56,488 bases of DNA from Pseudomonadota bacterium (GTDB lineage Bacteria; Myxococcota_A; Bradymonadia; Bradymonadales; GCA-2716585). The DNA is taken from contig SYOX01000052.1 in the NCBI GenBank assembly GCA_005804885.1, positions 1-56,488 on the forward strand, written 5' to 3'. Below, piece by piece: positions 49,271-56,488 of this stretch (position 1 is its first letter; every line of letters begins with the position of its first letter). The translations under genes were made by a program, and so were the position numbers. Below the pieces are notes generated by a model, which was not told the DNA's origin, made no database searches, and worked only from the letters and a program-made list of their open reading frames with translations.

Positions 49271-50212
49271 TCAGGGGGTCATGGCGCAGCGAAAGCCGGC
49301 GTAGGCGGTGCGGAAGTCGTGAGGGAAGCCGCCCCGGTTGGCCGCGCGCAGGAAGGTGGGCTCGTTGTTCCAGGCGCCGCCGCGGATCACGCGCCGATCG
49401 GAGGGGGCGGTGTTGACCGGGTTCTTGTCAGAGCTGGCGGCGTAGAAGCCGTCGCCGTCGAAGTCGCGGGTCCACTCCACGACATTGCCGCTCATGTCGA
49501 AGGCGCCGTAGGGGCTCGGGGCGACGGTGCGGCGGCCGACCTGAGCCGTCGCGGCCACGCCGCAGCCCTCGCCGCCGGCGTCGACGCTGGTCATGTGGGC
49601 CATGGCGCAGGTCGGGATCTGCTCACCCCACGGGAAGGTGCGGCCGTCGGTGCCGCGGGCGGCCTTCTCCCACTGGGCCTCCGTCGGCAGCTGCTTGCCG
49701 GCCCATCGGCAGTAGGTCTCCGCCTCGCCCCAGGACACGCAGACGGCGGGCTGGTCAGGGGCGCCGTAATCGGTGCGGACCTCGGGCGGGGTGAACGGGC
49801 GCCAGTCGCCGGCGGCCGCGTCCCAGATCTGACAGCGGGCCAGATCAAGAGGGGGGCAGGCGCCTTCGCGCGCGCAGCGGCGATACTGGGCGTTGGTGAC
49901 CTCGAAGACGTCGATCCAGAAGGCGTCCAGCGTGATCTTGCGCTGGGGTTGTTCGGAGGCGAACCAGTCCTCCTGACACATCTCGGGGGTGAAGCGCTCG
50001 CAGAGTTCGAAAGCGGCCCGGGCTTGCTCGGGGGTGCTGCCGCGGACGAAGGCGCCTTCCGGGACGAAGGCCATCGGCGCGTTGTCCCGACCCCGCGGGC
50101 CCGCCTCGCCGAAGACGGGCGCCTCGGCGATCTCCACGGGGGGCTTGAGCGGAGCTGTCGTGCAGTTGCTCATCAGGGCCAGCGCGGCCGCGATCGGTGA
50201 GAGGTGTCTCAT
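49271..50212 (-). CDS. Formylglycine-generating-enzyme-like (SUMF1) lipoprotein
   Basis: This 313-residue protein has a lipobox-like ALMSNC (Cys 17) and a SUMF1/FGE-sulfatase domain (about 40-310) with GEAETYCRWAGKQLPTEAQWEKAARG, GNVVEWTRD and VIRGGAWNN. Many such bacterial proteins are substrate-binding or structural rather than true formylglycine-generating enzymes, and no sulfatase gene is nearby. It sits 6 bases after the large TPR gene, so it may be the last gene of that operon together with DUF3592. Confidence 0.87.
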   Translation of the reverse strand: MRHLSPIAAALALMSNCTTAPLKPPVEIAEAPVFGEAGPRGRDNAPMAFVPEGAFVRGSTPEQARAAFELCERFTPEMCQEDWFASEQPQRKITLDAFWIDVFEVTNAQYRRCAREGACPPLDLARCQIWDAAAGDWRPFTPPEVRTDYGAPDQPAVCVSWGEAETYCRWAGKQLPTEAQWEKAARGTDGRTFPWGEQIPTCAMAHMTSVDAGGEGCGVAATAQVGRRTVAPSPYGAFDMSGNVVEWTRDFDGDGFYAASSDKNPVNTAPSDRRVIRGGAWNNEPTFLRAANRGGFPHDFRTAYAGFRCAMTP

Positions 50213-50218
50213 GGCCTC

Positions 50219-53200
50219 TCAGGACAAGCGCTGGAGGCGCTGGCCGACGTCTGGGAAGAGGTCTGCGCGTGCCGCGATCTTCTGGAAGTAGTACCTGGCC
50301 TCCTGGGCGTTGCCGATCAGCTCGTAGACCAGCCCGATGCGGAAGAAGGCGTGCGGTTGAAGCGCAGAGCCGGCGGCGATGGCCTTGAGGGACTGCTTGA
50401 GCTGCCCGATGGCCTCCTGGTGGTCCCCGAGCTCGATGTTGGCCTGGGCCATCAGGAAGTGCGCCTCGGCGACCTGCTGGCCCTCGTTGACGGCGATCTG
50501 GAACTCCACGATGGCGTCCTGGTGCAGGCCCATCTCTCGATAGGCGAGGCCGAGTTCAAAGTGGCTGTTCAGGTTTGCGGAGCCGGCGGACTCGACGGCG
50601 ACCCGGTCGTCAAGCGGCGGCAGCGGCAAGCGCGGCCGCTCGGGTGCCGCAGGCCGCGAGGGGGCGGAAGGCCGAGAAGGCGGATCGGCGGGCTTGGGAG
50701 CGGCGGCGGCGCCGTCGAGGCCCTGGAGCCGCTTGAGGATGGAGGGGTTGTTGGGGTGCTCGCTGAGGAGGTCCTTGAGCGCGTTTCTGGCCTCGTCGAA
50801 GAGGCCCTGCTTGATGAAGAAGTCGCTCTCGGCGATGTCCTCGCGGATTTCGCTGGGCATGTCGAGGGTGGCCAGCGCCGGGTCGTGTGTCATCGAGGGC
50901 AGATCATCGAGCGCGGGCAGCCCGGAGGAGCCCATGTCCTCGGCCATGCGCCGCTGCATCTCGCTGATGTTGATCATGGAAGTGGGGGCCTCGACCTCCC
51001 TGGCGTCCTTGTGGACGTCGGCCTCGGTGACGGTGCCGAGGTCGGAGAAGGGGGTGTAGGCGGTCGTGGCGATCTCGTTCTGGAAGTGCTTGGCGTAGGG
51101 CGACAGCGGCTTGCCCGGGACCAGCGGGACTCTGGGGGCGGGCGTCGGCGTCTCGCGGGGGGGGGCGCCGAGCACGGACCTCGGGGGAAGGGCTCGGTTC
51201 GCGCCCGACGCAGGCGTCGCGGTCGTCCCGGGTGTCGCTCGCGGCGCAGGCGCCTCGGGTGTCGCTCGCGGCGCAGGCACCACGGGTGTCGCTCGCGGCG
51301 CAGGCACCACGGGCGGAGGGCTCGCCGCAGCGGGAGCGACCGGTGAGGGCGTCGCGGGGGGCGTGGAGGGCAGCCTGAAGGGCGTCGAGGTCTTTGGGGT
51401 GATGGCAGCCGGTGGCCCTTCGAGCGGCCGAGCCGTCGGTGTGGGCGGTGCCTGTCGGGTCTGGCCCAGCGGTGTGATGGTGCGGCGAGCCAAGGGCGAT
51501 GGGAGGGAGCGGGCGCCGCCGGGGCGGAGGTGGGAGAAGTTTTGTTGGGCCTGGTTCGAGGGGTTCACCTCGGCGGCCTCGCCGACGAGGAGGCCCGTGT
51601 GAGTCGGGGGCTCCTCGTGGGGCAGCATCGTCTGCGCCTCGCCCTCGACGAGCAGGTTGGCCGCCAGAGCGCCCTCGTCCACGCCAGCGACGTCGACAAG
51701 GATCTCGTCGTCGAGGCCCAGGCCGCCCTTCAGATCGACCTCGAGCGTGTTGACGATCGCGATGCCATCGCCGGCAAGGACGAGACGCGGGCCGCCTTGC
51801 CCTTCGCCGCCGACGCGGCGGTCGGGCACCTCGTCCTCCTCCTCGATGTCGTCGACATCGACGTCCAGATCATCGGCTTCGCCTGCGTCCTCGTCTTCAT
51901 CCTCGATGAGGAGGTCGATCTCGTGGCTGGCGAAAACGCCGTGCTCGGCGTCGATACGGATCCCGTCGCTGCGGATCCCGTCGATGTCGATGTCGTCGAT
52001 GTCGATCTCATCCTCGACAGGGACGTCGTCGACATCGATGTCGTCGACATCGACCTCTTCCACGATGATCTCGTCGTCATCGTCAGGTTGTGCTTGATCC
52101 GGGTCGTCGTCGTCGTCGTCGACCAGGAAGAGGTCGTCGTCGTCGTCCTCCTGAGGGTCCTGTTGAGGCTCAGGCAGGCCGCTGTTGTCGCCCCACTGCG
52201 CGGTGGCGCCGAGGTCGGGGAGCTCCTCGCCCCACTGGCCGGTGGCGCCGAGCGCGACGGGGGCGGTGGCGAGCGGGCTGCCGAGGTCCTCAAGGGGCGG
52301 GTCGTCGCCGGGCGGGGCGTAGGACTCAGCGGTGTCTTTATCCTCCTGGACGTCGAGGAAGAGCTCCTCCATCAGGGGCTGCTCGTCGCCGCCGATATCG
52401 TCGTCGCGCGACTCGTCCTCCTCGTCGTCGACGATGTTCATGGAGATCCGGGCCAGCTCGGCGTCGCTGAGGCCGAAGCCGATCTGGATGGCCTGGAGAT
52501 CCTCGGCCAGGGAGTCCGGCGCGTCGTCCGTGTCGAGCACGGCCCGCTCGTGATCGGAGGAGGCGTCGCTCATGAGGATGAGGTCGTCCTGCTCGTCGTC
52601 CTGGACGTGGTGCGGGGCGTGGTGCGGGACGAAGCGGGGCTGGGAGGGCACGCCGACGTGGGAGATGACCTCGACGTCGTCCGGGAGATCATCGAGATCA
52701 TCGAGGTCATCGAGATCATCGAGATCATCATGGACGATCTCGACCTCGTCGGCCTCCAGGTCGAGCTCGATCTCCACATTGCCCTGGTTGAGGTCCTGGT
52801 CCTCGCCCATCTCGGCGGTCAGCTGGGCCAGCATGGTGTCGACGGAGTCGGCGCCAGGCAACGCGTCCAGCGCGGCCCGATCGGAGATGGGGGGGAAGAG
52901 GTCCTCGCGGGTCAGGCCGTAGGAGGCGGCCAGGTGAAGCGCCTCGGGGCTGTCCGGGATGATCTGGATGGCCTCGCGCAGGTAGGACAGCGCCCGCGAG
53001 GTGTCGCGGTGGTAGGCCAGCTTCGCCATGCGAAGCAGCTCATCGACGGCCTGGGGGTAGTAGCCGGCCTGGAAGTGCATCTCCTTGATGCGCTCCATGG
53101 CGTCGAGGTTGTTCGGATCGGCCAGGAAGACCTTGCGCAGGTGCTCAAAGGCCCGATCGACCAGCCCGTACTTGATGTAGACGTCGGTCTCCGTCAGCAG

Positions 53201-54298
53201 CCGCTCGATCTCGACCTGCCGGGTGTCAAAGGAGTCGGGCTCGTCGTGGGCTGCCGGCGCCATCGCGTCGACGACCGCCGGGGTGTTCTTGACGGCCTGG
53301 ACCACGGGCAGGCTGCGCGTCTCGACCACCTTGGGCTGGATGGTGGGGGTCGACGAGGGCTGCGGCCCCGCGCCGCTGTTGGGCTCTGCGATCGGCTCCG
53401 GGGCCGCCAGGCCGAGGCGACCGCGGACCTCCTGATCGAGCGGGTTGAGCTCAAGCAGGCGCCGCCAGCAATCCTGGGCCTTCTGCACCTCATGGCGCCG
53501 GTCGTGGATCTTGGCCTTCTCGCGCAGGACCTGGTGGGCCTTCTCCGGCTGGTTCAGCTTCGTGAAGGTGGCGATGAGCAGCTCGAGCGTCTCGGTGTCC
53601 TGCGGGTCGATCTGGGTGCACTGCTGGATCTTGGCCAGCGCCCGACGCGTGTCGCCCTGGGTCAGGTAGATCCGGGTGATCTCCTTGATCCGGGTCTGGT
53701 CGTTGGGCGTGTGGTAGATCAGCCGCTCGGCGACCTTGACGTAATCGTCCAGGCGACCGGTGGTGCGGAGCTGATCGGCGGCCATGCCGAACTCCTGCAC
53801 CGCCGCCTCGATCTGGCCCATGCGCGAGTAATGCTCGGCGAGCTTGATCCGGATGCCGACGTTGTCGGGCTCGACGACCGCCATCCGCCCCAGCACTTCC
53901 TGGTAGCCCAGGTGGTCGCCGGCGTCGTGCAGGACGTTGGCCACCGCGTAGTAGAAGGACATCGCGTCGCTCAGCAGGCCAAGCTGATGGTAGACCTCGG
54001 CCAGCTGGATGTGGACCTCGACATTGCTCGGATCCAGGCTCAGGATGCGCTTGTAGACCGCCGCGGCCTTGAGCAAGAACCCCGTCCTGCCATGCTGGCG
54101 CGCCACCCGCTGGTAGGTCGCAATGGCGCCGGGCAGATCCCCGTCCTTCTGCTGCGCCTCGCCGAGCTTGAGCAGCACCCGGAGATCCTCAGGGTCCACC
54201 TGGACGGCCTGCTCGAACTCCTTGACCGCCTTGGAGTACTGGCCTTTCTGGATGAACTTCTGGGCTGAAGTGAGGAACTTCTGCTTATTCGACACCAT
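50219..54298 (-). CDS. Large TPR protein with acidic centre
   Basis: This protein has 1359 residues. Residues 1-300 and 375-490 hold TPR units (e.g. KAVKEFEQAVQVDPEDLRVLLKLGEAQ), followed by a strongly acidic, repetitive centre (about 490-850: DDLDDLDDLDDL; VDDIDVDD), a Pro/Ala linker with three 27-bp repeats (51230-51310), and a C-terminal TPR block (1140-1359). There is no signal peptide. GGAGGAG lies directly before the ATG; the next codon is GTG and could also be the start. Such proteins act as scaffolds; function is unknown. Confidence 0.85.
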   Translation of the reverse strand: MVSNKQKFLTSAQKFIQKGQYSKAVKEFEQAVQVDPEDLRVLLKLGEAQQKDGDLPGAIATYQRVARQHGRTGFLLKAAAVYKRILSLDPSNVEVHIQLAEVYHQLGLLSDAMSFYYAVANVLHDAGDHLGYQEVLGRMAVVEPDNVGIRIKLAEHYSRMGQIEAAVQEFGMAADQLRTTGRLDDYVKVAERLIYHTPNDQTRIKEITRIYLTQGDTRRALAKIQQCTQIDPQDTETLELLIATFTKLNQPEKAHQVLREKAKIHDRRHEVQKAQDCWRRLLELNPLDQEVRGRLGLAAPEPIAEPNSGAGPQPSSTPTIQPKVVETRSLPVVQAVKNTPAVVDAMAPAAHDEPDSFDTRQVEIERLLTETDVYIKYGLVDRAFEHLRKVFLADPNNLDAMERIKEMHFQAGYYPQAVDELLRMAKLAYHRDTSRALSYLREAIQIIPDSPEALHLAASYGLTREDLFPPISDRAALDALPGADSVDTMLAQLTAEMGEDQDLNQGNVEIELDLEADEVEIVHDDLDDLDDLDDLDDLPDDVEVISHVGVPSQPRFVPHHAPHHVQDDEQDDLILMSDASSDHERAVLDTDDAPDSLAEDLQAIQIGFGLSDAELARISMNIVDDEEDESRDDDIGGDEQPLMEELFLDVQEDKDTAESYAPPGDDPPLEDLGSPLATAPVALGATGQWGEELPDLGATAQWGDNSGLPEPQQDPQEDDDDDLFLVDDDDDDPDQAQPDDDDEIIVEEVDVDDIDVDDVPVEDEIDIDDIDIDGIRSDGIRIDAEHGVFASHEIDLLIEDEDEDAGEADDLDVDVDDIEEEDEVPDRRVGGEGQGGPRLVLAGDGIAIVNTLEVDLKGGLGLDDEILVDVAGVDEGALAANLLVEGEAQTMLPHEEPPTHTGLLVGEAAEVNPSNQAQQNFSHLRPGGARSLPSPLARRTITPLGQTRQAPPTPTARPLEGPPAAITPKTSTPFRLPSTPPATPSPVAPAAASPPPVVPAPRATPVVPAPRATPEAPAPRATPGTTATPASGANRALPPRSVLGAPPRETPTPAPRVPLVPGKPLSPYAKHFQNEIATTAYTPFSDLGTVTEADVHKDAREVEAPTSMINISEMQRRMAEDMGSSGLPALDDLPSMTHDPALATLDMPSEIREDIAESDFFIKQGLFDEARNALKDLLSEHPNNPSILKRLQGLDGAAAAPKPADPPSRPSAPSRPAAPERPRLPLPPLDDRVAVESAGSANLNSHFELGLAYREMGLHQDAIVEFQIAVNEGQQVAEAHFLMAQANIELGDHQEAIGQLKQSLKAIAAGSALQPHAFFRIGLVYELIGNAQEARYYFQKIAARADLFPDVGQRLQRLS
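51230..51310 (-). repeat. 27-bp coding tandem repeat, 3 units
   Basis: Three units encode V-V-P-A-P-R-A-T-P / E-A-P-A-P-R-A-T-P in the Pro/Ala linker of the large TPR protein. Confidence 0.9.
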
Positions 54299-54468
54299 CT
54301 CCTCCAGACGCGGCCGGGCGCGGCGTCGCCGAACCCTCCCTCACGAATTGGGGATTGTCCTGCGCGATTGAGGGTCAGGCTCTCGCTCCGGGCCTCGCCA
54401 TCCTGAATCTACCCGGCGGCATGGGCGTTGTAAAGCCATCCGCGCCCTGGCGTCGAACCGCGCAAAGC

Positions 54469-55032
54469 TCAGGTCCGCACGCGCTCGACGAAGGAGCCCG
54501 TCCGGGTGTCGATCTTGATGATGTCGCCCTCCTTGACGTAGAGCGGCACCTGGAACGAGGCGTTGGTCTCGACCGTGGCCGGCTTGGTCACGCCCGTGGC
54601 CGTGTCGCCCTTGAAGCCCGGCTCCGTGTAGGTCACCGTCAGGTTCAAGAAGGTCGGCAGGTCGACGTTGATCGCCTTGCCGTTGAAGAAGAGCACCGAC
54701 ACCTCGAGGCTGTCCATCAGGTAGGGCAGCGCGTCCTCCATGGCCTCGGCCATGATCGAGATCTGATCGTAACTGCCCTGATCCATGAAGATGTAGCCCT
54801 CCCCGTCCATATAGAGGTACTGCATCTTGCGCTCTTCAATATTGGGCTGGCTGACCTTGTCGCCCGACCGGAAGTTGCGCTCCAGCACGCGGCCCGTCAA
54901 CAGGCTCTTGTACTTGGTCTTGACGAACGCGACGCCCTTGCCAGGCTTGACGTGCTGACACTCGATGATGACGTAAGGCTCGCCCTCGATCTCGATCTTG
55001 AGGCCCTTGCGAAAGTCAGTGGTCGAAAACAT
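54469..55032 (-). CDS. efp: Translation elongation factor P
   Basis: ATG 55032 (MFSTTDFRKGLKIEIEGEPYVI) gives 187 residues, the normal EF-P length; ATG 55047 and 55077 would add residues. The tip-loop lysine is K32 in PGKG. The three beta domains are complete (central domain near KMQYLYMDGEGYIFMD, C-terminal end TRTGSFVERVRT). EF-P relieves ribosome stalling at polyproline, useful in a genome with many Pro-rich linkers. It lies downstream of aroQ on the same strand. Confidence 0.96.
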   Translation of the reverse strand: MFSTTDFRKGLKIEIEGEPYVIIECQHVKPGKGVAFVKTKYKSLLTGRVLERNFRSGDKVSQPNIEERKMQYLYMDGEGYIFMDQGSYDQISIMAEAMEDALPYLMDSLEVSVLFFNGKAINVDLPTFLNLTVTYTEPGFKGDTATGVTKPATVETNASFQVPLYVKEGDIIKIDTRTGSFVERVRT

Positions 55033-55081
55033 CTCTTCAAACTCCATCCGTCGGCGCCGGCAAAGGCCGCACACCACAAGT

Positions 55082-55582
55082 TCAAGAACCGCTCACATTG
55101 TCTGACACGCTCAGGCCGCCAGCCAGGTCCACACCCAGCATCCCGCCCAAGCCTTCAAGCGCCAGCGTATAACCCGAGGGGCCAAAGCCCATCAAGCGCC
55201 CATGACACACATCGGCCAGCAAGGATCTGCGCCGAAAGCCCTCTCGCCGGTACACATTGCTGATGTGCACCTCGATCGAGGGCACCCCCAGCGCCACGAC
55301 CGCGTCCCGGATCGCCACCGAGGTGTGCGTATAACCCCCCGGGTTGATGATCAAGCCCTGGACCCTGCCGCGGGCCTCCTGGAGCCAGTCGATCAGCACC
55401 CCCTCGTGGTTGCTCTGGCGGCAGTCGACCTCCAGACCCAGGCGGCGGCCCGCCGCGACAAGCGCCGCGTCGATCTGCCCCAACGTCATGGCCCCGTAGA
55501 TCTCCGGCTCGCGCTGCCCCAGCAAGTTGAGGTTGGGGCCGTGCAGACACAACACCGCCGCCCTTGAGCCCGGGGCGCTCAC
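55082..55582 (-). CDS. aroQ: Type II 3-dehydroquinate dehydratase
   Basis: This 166-residue protein is a complete type II dehydroquinase (shikimate pathway: 3-dehydroquinate to 3-dehydroshikimate). It has GPNLNLLGQREPEIYG with Y29, NHEGVLIDWL, LIINPGGYTHTSVAI, and catalytic H106 in EVHISNV. The start overlaps the stop of the roadblock gene by four bases, so the two are translationally coupled. Confidence 0.95.
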   Translation of the reverse strand: MSAPGSRAAVLCLHGPNLNLLGQREPEIYGAMTLGQIDAALVAAGRRLGLEVDCRQSNHEGVLIDWLQEARGRVQGLIINPGGYTHTSVAIRDAVVALGVPSIEVHISNVYRREGFRRRSLLADVCHGRLMGFGPSGYTLALEGLGGMLGVDLAGGLSVSDNVSGS

Positions 55583-55944
55583 ATCTCGCGCTCGATCCAG
55601 GGCGCCAGCAGCCGGAGCATGCGGCGGCCCGCGTTCAGGTCAGCCTCCGGCGACAGCGCCAGCACCAGCAGGTACTCGCGGTGGACCACCCGCGCGAGCG
55701 CCGTCATCCGCTCGCTCGACAGGCTCAACTCGCCGATGTAGGCCAGCTCACCGTCCGCCGCCATCCGGTGCATCTTGCGCAGCAGGTTGGCCGCCTCGGC
55801 CGACAAGGCCACGAGCTGGGCCTCCGGCGTCTGCTCCTGCTCCGTGTACACGCTGGCGATGGGAATGCCGTCAAATCCGATCAGCATGCAGCCGCGCGCC
55901 CCAGGGACGTGCTTGAGCGCCTTGTTGAGGCCATCCTGAAACAT
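55579..55944 (-). CDS. Roadblock/LC7 domain protein
   Basis: This 121-residue protein has the single Roadblock/LC7 fold (CMLIGFDGIPIASVY; YIGELSLSSERMTALARVVHREYLLVLALSP). Related Myxococcota proteins such as MglB act on Ras-like GTPases in motility and polarity; no GTPase gene is adjacent, so the partner is unknown. AGGAGG lies upstream of the ATG. Confidence 0.9.
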   Translation of the reverse strand: MFQDGLNKALKHVPGARGCMLIGFDGIPIASVYTEQEQTPEAQLVALSAEAANLLRKMHRMAADGELAYIGELSLSSERMTALARVVHREYLLVLALSPEADLNAGRRMLRLLAPWIEREM

Positions 55945-56004
55945 GAACCCCCTCCTGAAAAGGGCAATGAGACGGCGCCAGAGTGCGACGGCGCGCGACG
56001 CAAG

Positions 56005-56488
56005 TCAAGCAGCCGGGACGGGGAGCCCGAGCAGGCGGGCCTCCATCGCGCGGACCCGGTCGCGCAGCTCGGCGGCCAGCTCGAACTGGAGCTGGCCGGC
56101 CGCCTCGCGCATGTCCGCCGACAGCCGCGCGATCTCACCCGGCAGCGCGTCCACCGGCAGATCCTCGACCGGAGCGCCGGCCTCCCGATCCGGGTCGGCC
56201 TCAAAAACCCCCATGTGCGCGTCCATGTCCCGGATGTCCTTGACGATCGTCCGGGGCGTGATGCCGTTGGCCTCGTTGTGCGCCCGCTGGATGGCCCGGC
56301 GGCGCTCCGTCTCCTCGATGCACGCCCTCATCGAGTCCGTCGTCCGATCGGCGTACATCAGCGCCTTGCCCTCGACATTGCGCGCCGCGCGCCCCACCGT
56401 CTGGATCAGCGACCGCGCCGAGCGCAAGAAGCCCTCCTTGTCCGCGTCCAGGAGCGCCACCAGCGACACCTCCGGGAGGTCCAGCCCC
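56005..56488 (-). CDS. uvrB: UvrABC system protein B, C-terminal part
   Basis: The gene continues beyond the window. The visible part has motif VI (IQTVGRAARN), the UvrB-specific KALMYADR and TDSMRACIEETERRRAIQ segments, and a C-terminal UVR domain (ARLSADMREAAGQLQFELAAELRDRVRAME). UvrB is the damage-verifying helicase of nucleotide excision repair. The next gene downstream is the roadblock gene, after 60 bases. Confidence 0.95.
   Translation of the reverse strand, partial: GLDLPEVSLVALLDADKEGFLRSARSLIQTVGRAARNVEGKALMYADRTTDSMRACIEETERRRAIQRAHNEANGITPRTIVKDIRDMDAHMGVFEADPDREAGAPVEDLPVDALPGEIARLSADMREAAGQLQFELAAELRDRVRAMEARLLGLPVPAA

Noticed and set aside
49271..50212. Confirmed sulfatase-modifying enzyme
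   Set aside because: The fold is shared by many non-enzymatic proteins, it is a lipoprotein, and no sulfatase gene is nearby.
51530..54268. 912-codon plus-strand frame opposite the large TPR gene
   Set aside because: Product is a Leu/Val/Gly-rich shadow without motifs; the minus strand holds clear TPRs.

Overview
This is a roughly 70% GC, densely coded chromosomal segment. Several traits together point to a member of the Myxococcota (former Deltaproteobacteria): a FHA plus DUF4388 (PATAN) protein, a roadblock/LC7 protein, a MYXO-CTERM-like C-terminal sorting tail, many lipoproteins with Pro/Glu linkers, HEAT, TPR, LRR and ankyrin proteins, and an ECF sigma factor paired with a membrane-anchored von Willebrand A protein. 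This placement is inferred from gene content. No rRNA or tRNA gene was recognised.

Layout. 1-5.2 kb: the 3' part of a giant Ala/Pro/Gln-rich protein, then a TPR-like protein. 5.3-14.3 kb: YceI lipoprotein, SAM methyltransferase, matrixin-like secreted protease, a 444-bp MITE-like element with terminal inverted repeats and a 9-bp target duplication, an SGNH-hydrolase lipoprotein and a DUF2339 membrane protein. 14.3-15.3 kb: a non-coding repeat island (17-bp array, about 35-bp array, long inverted-repeat element). 15.3-20.3 kb: LRR protein, Cys-rich small lipoprotein, unknown protein, LysR regulator, M15 peptidase. 20.5-26.6 kb: a two-gene methyltransferase/SNF2-type helicase module, probably a defence system. 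26.6-33.8 kb: HEAT-like protein with a cysteine-less CpXC-like start, cystathionine beta-synthase, HEAT protein, HutF and a second LRR protein. 33.8-42.2 kb: lipoprotein, FHA/DUF4388 protein, small membrane protein, sigma-region-4-like regulator, UbiA-family prenyltransferase with a clear leaderless promoter, FlgM-like protein, MYXO-CTERM-like protein, ECF sigma factor and vWA protein. 42.2-42.65 kb: hairpin repeats. 42.7-56.5 kb: PPC-domain metalloprotease, ankyrin protein, DinG/XPD-like helicase, DUF3592 protein, SUMF1-like lipoprotein, a 1359-residue TPR protein, EF-P, AroQ, roadblock protein and the 3' end of uvrB.

The most distinctive signal is a set of in-frame tandem repeats inside genes. 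The helicase carries exactly 18 units of 18 bp that run into its Walker B motif. The SGNH lipoprotein has 9 units of 18 bp that run into its signal-peptide core. The DUF2339 protein has about nine 30-bp units, and the large TPR protein has three 27-bp units. Non-coding arrays and two families of inverted-repeat elements add to this. One inverted-repeat element supplies the stop codon and C-terminal tail of the YceI gene.

Likely functional groups are: roadblock-aroQ-efp (co-directional, the first pair overlapping), HEAT-hutF-LRR (short gaps), ECF sigma-vWA (ATGA overlap) and methyltransferase-helicase (GTGA overlap). Starts were chosen from ribosome-binding sites, signal peptides and family boundaries, and alternatives are given where they matter.
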